From assembly GCF_001941845.1 (NCBI RefSeq), contig NZ_CP018870.1, forward strand, positions 6,362,001 to 6,426,000: DNA of 64,000 nucleotides, given 5' to 3'. The stretch is from Streptomyces sp. TN58 (lineage in GTDB: Bacteria; Actinomycetota; Actinomycetes; Streptomycetales; Streptomycetaceae). Shown here in pieces: positions 38,997 to 48,500 of this stretch. The notes beneath the pieces were generated by a model. The model did not search any database, was not told the origin of the DNA, and saw only the letters and a list, made by a program, of their open reading frames with translations. Within the stretch, counting starts at the first letter, position 1. Each line of letters begins with the position of its first letter. The position numbers were made by a program, and so were the translations under genes.

Positions 38997-40256
38997 TCAG
39001 AACCAGTTGACGGTGAGCGGGAACGCGGCCGTGGCGGTCCTGCCCGCGGAGTCGGTCGCCGTCGCGGTGACCTGCACCGTGCCGACGGACCATGGCCGCC
39101 CGCCGATCCGGCCGGTGGCAGCGTCGACGCTCAGCCCCCAGGGCAGACCGGCGGCCGCGTACCGGACGGGTGGAGTGCCGCCGGTGGCGCTGAGCGGGAT
39201 GGTGCAGGACTGGTTGAACTTGCAGGTCCGCGGGCCCGGGTCGGCCAGCTGCAGACCGCCCGAGGTGGGGGTGGGGGTGGGTGTGGGAGTGGGGGTCGGC
39301 GTGGGCGTGGTCGAGGTCTCGAACACCTCGGTGATCGGCTGGACGTTCGCCGCGTTGCCGGCATGCGTGGCCGTACCGAAGAGGTCCTCGAACGTCCGCA
39401 GCAGATGGTGGTGGTTGTAGGCCGTGGCGTACTTGCCCGTCCTGACCTTCGCGCCGTGGAAGACGGTCGCGATCTGGTTCGACCCCAGGTAGTTGTCCTC
39501 GTCCCAGGTGAGCACCAACAGGCTGTTGTTGGCCTTCGCCCACTGCGCGTAGGCGTCGAGGTTGCTCCTCGTCCAGGTGTCCCCGGTGCCGACGGAGCAG
39601 GAGTGCATGTCGTTGCACTGGTCGGGGATCACGAAGGACAGGTGGGGCAGCGCCGCGAAGTCGTTCTGCGGGAACTGCGCCCACGTCTTGCCCGTGTTCA
39701 GCGGAACGTTCCTGAAGGCGAACCACGGGTTGTGCTTCTGCGCGTACCGGCCGCTCGTGCAGGCTGTCGAACCCTCGCCCGGCAGGCCCTCGTTGTATGT
39801 CGCGAAGGTCTTGCCGGCCGCGATGAGCTCCTGTCCGAGGTTCGGCGTCGTCATCGACTGCGGGGTGTAGCAGCCGTCGCCCGTGATGCCCTGGGTGGAT
39901 CCGGAGAAGAGGTTGAAGTAGTTCGGCTGGCTCGGGTGGGTGAGCGCCTTCATACCGGTCAGGCTCGCGCCTGCGTTCGCCAGCTGGTTGATGTACGGGG
40001 CGTTCGCACTCCCGATGATCTCCCCGTACTGCTTGTTCTCGTACACGACCACCACGACGTGGTCGTAGGAGGGCAGGGCCGCCGCTGCCGGGGCGGCCGA
40101 ACCGTGCTCGGCGGCCTGGGAGCCGGCCACGGTGAAGGCACCGAGCAGGCCGAGCGTGCCGATGCCGGCGACGACCGCGGACCACCGGGGGCGGCGTCCC
40201 CGGCGCGCCGCCGGTGAGGGTGGGTGCGGGGGCATGGGGATTCTCCTGGTGGGCAT
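38997..40256 (-). CDS. Secreted acid phosphatase/phosphoesterase (PF04185-type) with PT linker and Ig-like domain
   Basis: About 419 residues. Signal peptide at about 20-48 (WSAVVAGIGTLGLLGAFTVAGSQAAE). The phosphoesterase domain (60-310) has VVVVYENKQYGEIIG, the catalytic-Thr region THPSQPNYFNLFSG, LTWDEDNY and YNHHHLLRTFEDLFG, as in AcpA/phospholipase C relatives. A TSTTPTPTPT linker leads to a C-terminal putative Ig-type domain (about 335-419, KFNQSCTIPLSATGG...YAAAGLPWGLSVDAATG). Two ATGs (40256 and 40235) lie within a duplicated start region, each with its own ribosome site, so the start is ambiguous by 7 codons. The protein likely releases phosphate or splits phospholipids outside the cell. 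Confidence 0.87.
   Translation of the reverse strand: MPTRRIPMPPHPPSPAARRGRRPRWSAVVAGIGTLGLLGAFTVAGSQAAEHGSAAPAAAALPSYDHVVVVVYENKQYGEIIGSANAPYINQLANAGASLTGMKALTHPSQPNYFNLFSGSTQGITGDGCYTPQSMTTPNLGQELIAAGKTFATYNEGLPGEGSTACTSGRYAQKHNPWFAFRNVPLNTGKTWAQFPQNDFAALPHLSFVIPDQCNDMHSCSVGTGDTWTRSNLDAYAQWAKANNSLLVLTWDEDNYLGSNQIATVFHGAKVRTGKYATAYNHHHLLRTFEDLFGTATHAGNAANVQPITEVFETSTTPTPTPTPTPTPTPTSGGLQLADPGPRTCKFNQSCTIPLSATGGTPPVRYAAAGLPWGLSVDAATGRIGGRPWSVGTVQVTATATDSAGRTATAAFPLTVNWF
39264..39310 (-). repeat. Proline-threonine linker repeat
   Basis: A degenerate hexanucleotide array, read on the minus strand as repeats of CCCACN, encodes the alternating Pro-Thr linker of the secreted phosphoesterase. Confidence 0.8.
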
Positions 40257-40352
40257 GGGGACTCTCCTCGTCGTTCTCGTTCTCGTTCTCGCTGCGGCGT
40301 CTCGTCGTCGGTGTTGTCGGTGGTGGCTCGTACGGCCGGGGGAGCGAGGCGG

Positions 40353-41354
40353 TCATTCCTCGCGTCGGGCCGCTCCGGCCACGGCGATGTTCAGGAAGCG
40401 CGGTACCGGCCGCCCCCGGTCGCGGAAGTCCTCCGCGACCGCCGACCGCGCCGCCGCCAGCCGTTCCCCGGGCAGCAGCACCAGCACGCTCCTGCCCGGC
40501 CGCGGCCCGGGCGGCCAGGCGCTCAGCGCCCCCGCCCGGCGGGCGCAGGACACCGCCCTGGCCAGCTCCCGGGGGCGGTCCGCGGCCTCACCGCGCACGG
40601 CCATCAGCACCAGCCTCGACCCGGACGCCACCGGATCGAAGGCGACGTACCGCCGCCGACGCGGCCGAGCCCCCAGCAACAGGGCCCGGCCGGGCCGGGC
40701 GTGGAACACGGCCCGGCGCAGACCGTCGTCCCCCTGCGGCAGCGCCTCGGCCAGCAGCCGGGCGAGCAGCAGCCGGTCCGGGCGCTCCCGCGCTCCCGCG
40801 TGCACGTCGGCGACCGCCAGCGCCACCGCGCAGTCGGCCGGTTCCGCCGTCGCCAGTCCGGCCGCGTCCGTGAGCGAGCCCTGTACGTGCAGGTCCGTCC
40901 CGCCGCGGCCGTATCCGGCGCGAGCCAGTGCGCGCAGTACGGTGTACGGCCGGACCGCCCAGGCGGGAGCGTCGGGCAGCGGCCCGGACAGGGTGAGCGG
41001 CAGGTCGCAGCTGTCCGCCGGATGTCCGAGGGAACTGAGCCGTACCAGGCCGTCGTCGCGGGGGGCCGCCGCGGCGGCGGTCGGCCAGCCGGCCGCGGCG
41101 ACGAGCCCGGGAGAACCGAGCCGGAAGGCGTACGGTGCGCTCCACACCGCCGCGGGGGGCCGGCCGTGCGCGGCCTCCAGCGCGTAGGCGACCAGACGGA
41201 ACAGGGGATCGGCGGTGGCCCGCCGAGCCAGGTCGCCTCCGGCGGGGCCGTCCGATCCGCCTCCGGCTGGGCTCACCTGCGGGGCCGCCGGTGCCGCCGT
41301 GGCCGCCGGAACCCCCGCGACCGGGGGCGCGGCCGACCCGGTGCGGCCGGTCAC
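40353..41354 (-). CDS. Degenerate galactokinase-like (GHMP superfamily) protein
   Basis: 333 residues from GTG 41354, overlapping the previous stop by 4 bp; last gene of the lipid-synthase operon. The domain order follows galactokinases: SAPYAFRLGSPGLVAAAGWPTA where PGR-(I/V)-NLIGEHTDY is expected, SLTDAAGLATAEPADCAVALAVADVHAG where the PxxxGLSSSAA ATP loop is expected, then FHARPGRALLLGARPRRRRYVAFDP and a C-terminal VLVLLPGERLAAARSAVAEDF. The core ATP-binding Gly-Ser residues and the GEHTDY signature are missing, so kinase activity is unlikely or altered. Its fixed place in a glycolipid-type operon suggests a sugar-binding or regulatory role. Confidence 0.6.
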   Translation of the reverse strand: MTGRTGSAAPPVAGVPAATAAPAAPQVSPAGGGSDGPAGGDLARRATADPLFRLVAYALEAAHGRPPAAVWSAPYAFRLGSPGLVAAAGWPTAAAAAPRDDGLVRLSSLGHPADSCDLPLTLSGPLPDAPAWAVRPYTVLRALARAGYGRGGTDLHVQGSLTDAAGLATAEPADCAVALAVADVHAGARERPDRLLLARLLAEALPQGDDGLRRAVFHARPGRALLLGARPRRRRYVAFDPVASGSRLVLMAVRGEAADRPRELARAVSCARRAGALSAWPPGPRPGRSVLVLLPGERLAAARSAVAEDFRDRGRPVPRFLNIAVAGAARREE

Positions 41355-43204
41355 CGGGCGTCCTTGCGGGCCAGCAGCCGATAGGCGTTGCCTCCGTCCG
41401 TGCGGCGGGCGACGGCCGTGCGGACGGCGTCCAGCGCCGCCGCGCCCGCCAGGCACGGCAGCGCCGCCAGCCGGACGGCACTGGCCACGGCCCGGGTCCG
41501 GCGCGTGGCCGGCGGACCCCACGGCCGGTCCGGGTCGGGGGCCAGCCGCGCCGCCGTGAGGGCCACCGCGCCGAAGAAGTCGTTGCCCTGGTGGGCCGGA
41601 CCGTGTTCCTCGGCCACGACGGTGAACCCCCGGTCGGCCAGCGCCTCACGCAGGTTCGCGGCGGGGGCGAGGTGCTGGTGCTGCGGCTGGAACCACGGCA
41701 GCCACGCCGGGCCGAGGAGCCGGGCCATCCGCGACTCCGGGTCGGGCACCTCGATCGCCAGGAACCCGCCGGGGCCGAGGACGGTGGCAGCCGCGTCCAG
41801 TTCGGCGAGCGGATCCCGGGTGTGCTCCAGGTAGTGGTACATGCTCACCACCTCGTACTGGCCCGCCAGCTTCGGGGCGAACTCCGGGAACTGGCCCTGG
41901 TACCCGGTCTCCACCCAGCCGCGCCGCTCCGCCTCCCGGACCCCGCCGCCCATGTCCAGCCCGTCGAACCGGGTACGCGGCCACACGGCCCGCGCCGCGT
42001 TGCAGAAGTGCCCGTGGCCGGTGCCCACGTCGAGCCAGGACACCGGGTCCGCGTGGGGGAGGAGCATCTCGGCCCGCCCGCGGTAGGCGGCGCCCTGGCT
42101 GCCGAAGACGGTGCCGGCGCCCTCACCGCCGCGCCCGTCGTAGAAGTCGCGGTAGTAGAAGTCCAGTCCCTCCGGGGTCAGCCGCGGGTTCTGGAAGACG
42201 TGCCCGCAGTCCGCGCACTGCTCCAGGGTGAACCGGCCGGGCTTGCCCTGGAGCAGATCGGGCACCCGGACGCGGACCGAGAGCCGGGCGGAGCCGCACC
42301 ACGGGCAGTCCGGACGCCGCGCCTCCAGGAAGCGGTCCGTTCCCGCGGCCAGGTCCTCCCCGTAGGCGGCCGCCCGCGCTTCGTCCGGAGCGTCGTCCCG
42401 CCCGGCCGCCCGCGCCGTACGCAGACCCGACCCGAGGGAGCGCACCGGCCTGGCGGCGGTGGCCCGGACCAGGTCGGCCGGCCGCAGCGGCGAGCCGGAC
42501 CCGCCCAGCACCAGGTACGGCTGGAGCCAGTACAGCCCGGCCGCCGCCGCACCCCACCGGCCCTGGCGTACGGCGACACCCGCCAGCAGAGCCAGGCCGC
42601 CCAGCTGCGCGGCGGCCAGCACACCCGGCGGCAGCCCCTGGGCCCGCAGCTCCGCGGCCCGCGCCGGCCCGCCGGAGTCCGCGGGGCCGCCACAGCTCAG
42701 GCCGGGGGCGACGGCCAGACCCGTCGCGTCCGCCGCGTACTCCTTCAAACGGCGTGTCAGCGCCAGCAGTTCCGCCGGGCCCGGACGCGGTCCGGCCGGG
42801 TCCACACCGGCCCGCTCCAGCACCTCCTCGGTGGCCAGGACGGCGAAGCCGGCACCGCGCCCCTCGCCCAGCCGGTCCCACCGGTAGCGCGCGGGGTCGA
42901 CCAGGCGCAGCAGCCCCAGCGCCCGCTCGGCGGCCAGGTCCGCGGGCAGCAGGTCCAGCACCCGCAGCCCTTCGCCCTCCGCGTACGCGCAGGCGGCGAG
43001 GAAGGTCGCCGGATCGGGATCGACCCCGTCGGCGGTCAGCAGCCGCCACCCGGCGGGCCGCGGCACCCCGGCCGACGTGGGCGGCACCACCGGCAGTACG
43101 GGCAGCGACCGCAGCCGGAGCGCGGCGCGCACGGTGCCCGCGCCGAGGGCGGCCAGCAACATCGCGGAGGTCCAGCGGACCCCGGTGCGCGGAGGGTGCG
43201 TCAT
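41351..43204 (-). CDS. Zinc-ribbon SAM-dependent methyltransferase with N-terminal membrane-associated domain
   Basis: 617 residues, overlapping both neighbours by 4 bp. The first ~270 residues contain a hydrophobic start (SAMLLAALGAGTVRAAL), a domain of uncertain type (GVDPDPATFLAACAYAEGEGLRVLDLLPADL, vaguely glycosyltransferase-2-like) and a hydrophobic pair (VLAAAQLGGLALLAGVAV; AAAAGLYWLQPYLVL). A four-cysteine zinc ribbon follows (DCPWCGSARL...EQCADCGHVF near 305-345), then a class I methyltransferase with WLDVGTGHGHFCNAA as the SAM loop and YHYLEHTRDP. It probably methylates a sugar or lipid intermediate at the membrane. No clear homologue is known for the N-terminus. Confidence 0.72.
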   Translation of the reverse strand: MTHPPRTGVRWTSAMLLAALGAGTVRAALRLRSLPVLPVVPPTSAGVPRPAGWRLLTADGVDPDPATFLAACAYAEGEGLRVLDLLPADLAAERALGLLRLVDPARYRWDRLGEGRGAGFAVLATEEVLERAGVDPAGPRPGPAELLALTRRLKEYAADATGLAVAPGLSCGGPADSGGPARAAELRAQGLPPGVLAAAQLGGLALLAGVAVRQGRWGAAAAGLYWLQPYLVLGGSGSPLRPADLVRATAARPVRSLGSGLRTARAAGRDDAPDEARAAAYGEDLAAGTDRFLEARRPDCPWCGSARLSVRVRVPDLLQGKPGRFTLEQCADCGHVFQNPRLTPEGLDFYYRDFYDGRGGEGAGTVFGSQGAAYRGRAEMLLPHADPVSWLDVGTGHGHFCNAARAVWPRTRFDGLDMGGGVREAERRGWVETGYQGQFPEFAPKLAGQYEVVSMYHYLEHTRDPLAELDAAATVLGPGGFLAIEVPDPESRMARLLGPAWLPWFQPQHQHLAPAANLREALADRGFTVVAEEHGPAHQGNDFFGAVALTAARLAPDPDRPWGPPATRRTRAVASAVRLAALPCLAGAAALDAVRTAVARRTDGGNAYRLLARKDAR

Positions 43205-44373
43205 GTCAGCTTCTCCAACCGGTCGGCCGCGGCGGCGGCCCCGCCCGCCGCGGCGAATGAGGCCTGAATCCGCCGGGCGGCCCGGCGCGGGCCGGGGTCG
43301 TCCAGTACGGAGGTGAGCGCGTCGCGCAGTTCCTCGGCCCGGGTCCTGCCGAACCGGACCCGGATCCCCGCCCCGGCCTCGACGACCTGGCGTGCCACGA
43401 TCGGCTGGTCGTCCCGGATGGGTGCGACGACCAGCGGCAGCCCGTGCGCGAGGGTTTCACAGACGGTGTTGTGCCCGGCGTGGCAGACCACCGCGTCCAG
43501 GTGCCGCAGCAGCTCCAGCTGCGGCACGCTCTCCTGGAGCAGTACGTGGTGTGGCACCTTCCCGACCACGGTGGCCGGCGCCGCCAGCACCAACTGCACC
43601 TCGTCGGCGAGCCGTTCTGCGGCGCCCAGTACCGCGTCGTAGAACCGGGCCCCGGCCTCCTGGTTGAGGGTGCCGAGGGAGACCAGCACCCGCCGGCGCG
43701 CCGGGTCCAGGCGGTGCCAGGGGAAACCGGGCGAGGCCGGACGGGCCCCGAACGCCGGACCGACGTACGCGTGGTGGGCGGGGAACTCCCCAGCGGTTCC
43801 CACCAGTTCGGGTGTGGAGAAGACCAGGACCAGCCGCTCGGAGAACCGCGGGTCCCACTCACGCCCCTCGCGGCCCGCGACGCCGTGCTCGGCGAGCAGG
43901 CCGGAGATCTGTCCGGCCACCCACTCCCCTACCTTGGGGAAGTCCGCGAAGGGACGGGTCAGTTCGGCCGAGGTGCTGGCGGAAGTGGCCCAGGGGACGC
44001 CGAGCCGCCGGGCGACCAGCGGCCCGGCCAGAGCCTGCTGGTCGGCGACCACCACATCCGGTCCGAAGGCGCGCACGGCGCGCTCCACGCCCGGCACCAT
44101 CGCCCGGGCCAGCGGCACCAGCGCCTCCTCCCACAGGAACCGCAGCGCACCCACCCCGCGCAGGTCGCGCCAGCGCTCGTGGAGTTCCCCGTACGCGCCG
44201 CCCGCCTCCTCGCCGGCGGGCAGGATCCGGGACCGCGCGGGCAGCAGCCGGCAGAGCGCGGCGGCCGGGCCGGTCCAGGCGATCTCGTGCCCGCGGGCGG
44301 CGAGTTCGCCGCCGACGGCCACGGTCGGATTGACGTGCCCGGCCAGCGGCGGCACGACGAACAGCACCCTCAT
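43201..44373 (-). CDS. GT1/UGT-type glycosyltransferase
   Basis: 390 residues. MRVLFVVPPLAGHVNPTVAVGGELAARGHEIAW is the acceptor-domain start of GT-B macrolide/ceramide-type glycosyltransferases. The donor site VVCHAGHNTVCETLAHGLPLVVAPIRDDQPIVA matches the H-x-G-x-x-T/S...E-x-x-x-x-G-x-P PSPG-like motif that holds the nucleotide sugar. It probably adds a sugar to the lipid made by the upstream synthases. Start ATG 44373 overlaps the hydrolase stop; the stop overlaps the methyltransferase ATG. Confidence 0.87.
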   Translation of the reverse strand: MRVLFVVPPLAGHVNPTVAVGGELAARGHEIAWTGPAAALCRLLPARSRILPAGEEAGGAYGELHERWRDLRGVGALRFLWEEALVPLARAMVPGVERAVRAFGPDVVVADQQALAGPLVARRLGVPWATSASTSAELTRPFADFPKVGEWVAGQISGLLAEHGVAGREGREWDPRFSERLVLVFSTPELVGTAGEFPAHHAYVGPAFGARPASPGFPWHRLDPARRRVLVSLGTLNQEAGARFYDAVLGAAERLADEVQLVLAAPATVVGKVPHHVLLQESVPQLELLRHLDAVVCHAGHNTVCETLAHGLPLVVAPIRDDQPIVARQVVEAGAGIRVRFGRTRAEELRDALTSVLDDPGPRRAARRIQASFAAAGGAAAAADRLEKLT

Positions 44374-45239
44374 GGGACCAGAGCTCCCGTCCGCGGCGGG
44401 CCCGCTGTGGCTGTCCCTGTCGCCGTCCCTGTCCCTGTCGCCGTCGCCGTCGCCGTCGAGGCGAGGTGGGCGAGCACGGCCTCCCGCAGGGACCCGCTGC
44501 TCTCCTTGAGAACGTCGTGCCCCAGGCCCGGCAGGATCCGCAGCGCGCAGCGGGGCGCGTGGCGGGCCAGCTCGCGCGCCCCGGGCACCAGCTCGGAGTG
44601 CTCCCCGCAGACGATCAGGGCCGGGCAGTCCAGCCGGGCGTAGTCCTCCGGGGTGAAGGGGCGGCTCGCGGCCACGTCGTCGATGAGCGAGGTGCGGTTG
44701 AGGAGGGCGTCGGCGACGGCCGTCAGGTTGGCGGCCTTGCGCAGGCGCAGGGTGCGCAGCTCGGCCGGTACCGGACTGTCCTCCAGGCTGAGGGCGGCGG
44801 CCGACAGGGTGTCCGCCATGTTCTCCACCCAGGTCCCGCTGAGCGGGGGTTCCAGCAGGGTGAGACCGCTGACGAGTCCGGGCCGGGCCAGTGCGGCGTG
44901 CAGGGCGAGGGTCCCGCCGTAGCTGTTGCCGACCAGGTGTACGCGGCGGTGCCCCAGGCCGAGGGCGCCGAGCAGGGCGAGCAGGTCGCGTACGGCGGTG
45001 CGGCTGTCGTAGCCGGTGGCGGGGCGTTCCGTGCGGCCGTGGCCCCGCAGGTCGTAGAGGACGGCCTCATGGCCGGCCCTGGCCACCGGTACGGCCAGCG
45101 GGCAGTAGAAGGAGGAGAGGTTGTCGACGACCAGGCCGTGCAGGAACACCACGACGGGACGGTCGGGCGCGTCGGCGCCGGCGGCGGCCGGGAGCCGCTG
45201 GACATGGAAGCGGAGGGAGTTGGCGAGGACGACGGCCAT
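44370..45239 (-). CDS. Alpha/beta-fold hydrolase, probable release/editing thioesterase
   Basis: 289 residues from ATG 45239, 7 bp after the ACP stop. Alpha/beta hydrolase features: oxyanion HGLVVDN near 34, LYDLRGHGRTERP, nucleophile elbow GNSYGG with S106, and GLGHD with H241. The usual acid position in the GxxD block is occupied by Ser (CGEHSELVPG), so the acid must lie elsewhere. The C-terminus ends in an Ala-Thr/Gly-Thr low-complexity tail encoded by GTC-rich tandem DNA (about 44400-44460). Position between ACP and glycosyltransferase suggests it frees the finished acyl chain from the ACP (inference). Confidence 0.78.
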   Translation of the reverse strand: MAVVLANSLRFHVQRLPAAAGADAPDRPVVVFLHGLVVDNLSSFYCPLAVPVARAGHEAVLYDLRGHGRTERPATGYDSRTAVRDLLALLGALGLGHRRVHLVGNSYGGTLALHAALARPGLVSGLTLLEPPLSGTWVENMADTLSAAALSLEDSPVPAELRTLRLRKAANLTAVADALLNRTSLIDDVAASRPFTPEDYARLDCPALIVCGEHSELVPGARELARHAPRCALRILPGLGHDVLKESSGSLREAVLAHLASTATATATGTGTATGTATAGPPRTGALVP

Positions 45240-45246
45240 CGCGCGC

Positions 45247-45567
45247 TCAGCCCGCTGTCGCGGACGGGCCGCCCGCCGCCACCCGCGCCAGGGACGCCTG
45301 GGTGACCCGGCCGATGTGGGAGACGAGTTCGCCGACGGACATGGCCAGGATGGCATCCATGTCCTTCTCCGCGAGGAAGCCCATCAGGTCCACGTCGGCG
45401 CCGTAGCGATGGTGGAGCAACTCGGCGAGGGCGACGAACTCCACGCTCTCCAGGGCGAGGTCCTCGTTGAACGTCGTCTTCATCGTGACCTCCTCCGCGA
45501 GGAGGTACTCGTCGCCGACGATCTCCACGAGCATGCCGGTGATCTCGGCGAGGATGTCAGGTGCCAT
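45247..45567 (-). CDS. Acyl carrier protein
   Basis: 106 residues. Four-helix ACP with the phosphopantetheine serine S41 in EDLALESVEFVALAELL (family pattern D-x-x-x-x-S-x-x). The C-terminus has a 25-residue Ala/Ser/Gly tail. It starts inside the last codons of the second synthase (11-bp overlap, ATGGCACCTGA), so the two are translated together. It may be a second carrier to which chains are passed before release, in addition to the embedded ACP of the first synthase. Confidence 0.9.
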   Translation of the reverse strand: MAPDILAEITGMLVEIVGDEYLLAEEVTMKTTFNEDLALESVEFVALAELLHHRYGADVDLMGFLAEKDMDAILAMSVGELVSHIGRVTQASLARVAAGGPSATAG

Positions 45568-48500
45568 GGCGGGTCTCCGTGAGGTGGAAGGGGGCGGCGG
45601 GCGGCGCCGCCGGGGGGCGGGGGGTCCAGGCGACGACGTGGTCGGGCGCGGTGTCGGCGAGCGGGGCGGGGGAGCCGGGAAGCATGGTGGTGCGGACCGG
45701 GTACGCGGTGCCGTCGGGAGACGTCACGACCAGCCCGCCGGGATCCGGTTCGCCGGCCACCCGCCAGTCGCGGGGGCGGCCGCCCAGCCCGGTGCCGGCC
45801 GCCTTCGCCGCGGCCTCCTTGGCGCACCACAGCGCGGTGAGGGCGGCGGAGTGCCCGTGCGCGGCGGGCCGTTCGGCGTGCTGTCCGGCCAGGCGTTCGG
45901 CGAGCCTTTCGGCGAGGCGGAGTTCGCCCGGTACGAGGGCGATCCGGACCAGCGCGTCGGGGTCCGCGGTCACCGATTCGACGTCGATGCCGACCGGGCG
46001 GCCGCCGGGGTGGGCGAGGGCGACCGCGATCCGGTCCTTGTGGGAGATCGACAACCGGAAGCCGCGGGTCAACGGCCCTTCGGCCACCGGCCTGCCGGCC
46101 GGATCGCTGCCGACCGGCACCTCGGCCGGGAACACCGGCCCGGCACCGGCGTCCCAGAGCAGCCCGCGCAGCGCGTCCTTGGCCGCGATCCGGCCCAGCA
46201 GCCAGGGCGCCCGGGCCCGCGGCGTGAGCCGCTCGTACACCTCCCGCTCGGCGGCGCCCAGGTACCGGCGCATCACCAGCTCCTGCGAGGCGGGATCGCT
46301 CCAGCGGCGCCGCGCCAGGCACCAGCCCTCCGGCCGGGGCTCGCCGATGCCACAGACCTCCGGGGTGAACTTCATCGGCCAGACCCGCTCGTCGGCGCCG
46401 AAGCGACGGTACGTCCACCCCTCGATCCGGGCCCACACCTCCCCGCCGGGCCGGCACAGCTCGACGTCCCCCCGTACGGTGACGTCCTCCACGGCACGGA
46501 TCCGGGCGGTCGCGGACACCAGCTCCTGGGGCGCCGGAGGCGCCCCGTGGAACCGGACGCGGTCCACGGCGGCCGGGAACACCAGCCGGTCCACCGGGAG
46601 CCGCAGCTGCATCCAGTGCCCGAAGAGCTGCCCGGCGGCGTCGAGGAGCGCACCCGGGTCGGGCAGGGCCCGCAGCACGCCCTGGATGCCGTCCGAGCCG
46701 ACCGTCCGGACCTCGTGCACCCCGGCGAAACGCGGACCGTGGAACATCCACCGGTCGCGGTAGAGAGCCGCCGCGCTCACGGGGGCCGGCCCGGCGTCGC
46801 GCAGCGGCGTGCCGTCGGGGGAGGGCGGCGCCCCGTACCGGTCGGCGAAGAGCACGACCACCGAGGCGTATGCGCCGAGCGTGACGCGCACCCGGCCGGG
46901 CCCGTCCGGGCGGACGGAGACCCGGACGTCGACGGCCGGCTCGACGGCGAGCCAGCGCAGGGCCCGTACGTCCTCGAAGCCGACGACGGCGAGGCTGGCC
47001 GGGGCGTACCGCCGGGCGGCGTCGGCCGCCAGCTCCAGCATGGTGGTCATGGGCACCACGGGGAACCGGTCGGAGTCCTCCGCCCAGCCGTCGGGCTGCA
47101 GGTACACGCAGTGGTCGCGGACGTAGGGCAGCGCGGCGAGGGAGAGCCGCAGCGTCCGCGTCCCGCCGACGCCCGCCCCGGGGCCCGGCCCCGCTCCCGG
47201 CCCGGTCACCCGCTCAGGCGCGGGGTTCAGCCCCGTGCCGGGGGTCTCCGCCTCCGGTTCGGGCCTCCGGCCCGGTCCCGGCTCGGCGGCCGCGCCCGTC
47301 TCGGCCCAGGCCTCGGCCACGGCACGGGCGGCCGCGTCGGTGTCGGCCAGGACCGCGTCCAGCGCGGACAGCAGCACCGGCCGGTCCGCGGGCGGGGCCG
47401 CCGGAGCCGGGGTGAGGAGTCCGGCCAGGGAGGCCCGGGCCGGGCCGCCCAGCCGTACGAGGGGCGACCCGAGGTCCAGCGGAACGGTACGCCCCTGGCC
47501 GGCGCCCAACGGGCTCTGCCCGCCCCCGCCCTTCGGTGCCCCGATCCCGGCTGCGGCACCGGCCCGGGACCCCGCCGAGCCCCCCGCGGGGAACGGCGCG
47601 CGGCCCTCCGTCCAGAGGGCGGCGCGGGCGCGGTCGAGGGCCGCGAGCCCGCTCAGCCGGGGCGAGGAGGCCGACACCGACAGGTGGGGGCGGTCGCGGA
47701 GGGTGTCCTCGACGAAGCCCGGCAGGCTCCCCGGGCCCAGGGTGACGAAGGTCCGCACGCCCTCCTCCTCGTACAGGGCCGTGACGAGTTCGCGGAAGCG
47801 GACCGGCTCCAGCAGGTGACGCACCACCAGGGAGCGGACGTCCTCCGGGGCCGACGGGAACGGCGCGCACGTCGTCGCCGACCACACCGGGAGCGAGCCG
47901 GGCCCCGGCGGCAGCCGGTCGAAGGCCGCCCGGACCTGGCCGAGGTACGGCTCCCACATGGGGGTGTGGAAGCCCGAACGGAACGGCAGCTCCTGCCCGA
48001 GGACCCCGTCGGCGCGCAGACGGGCCACCACGGCCGCCACCTGCTCCGGATCGCCGCAGACCACCGACTGGTGCGGGCAGTTGTCATGGCTGACCACCAC
48101 CCGGTCCATGCCGTGCAGCGCGGCCCGCGCCCGCGCCGCGCCGCACCCGAGCGCCGCGTACACGAGGTCGGGGACCCGCAGGTCGTCCGGGCGGAGCGAG
48201 TCCAGGAAGGTGTCGGCCGCCTCCTGCGGATACATGCCGGCGGCCACCATCGCCGCCCACTCGCCCAGGCTGTGGCCCGCCAGCACGTCGGCCTCGACGC
48301 CGAGGGCCGGCAGGACCCGGGCGAAGAAGCGGCCGGTCCCGATCGCGTCCAGGGCCCGCTCCACCAGCGACTCCCCGCGGGTGAGCCGGGGCGGCGCCAG
48401 CGCCAGCCGTGCCGCGACGTCGTCGACGACGGGCGCGAACTCCGGCTCCAGACCGGGGAACAGGAACGCCGCCCGGCCGCCCAGCGGCCGCGGCGCGAAC

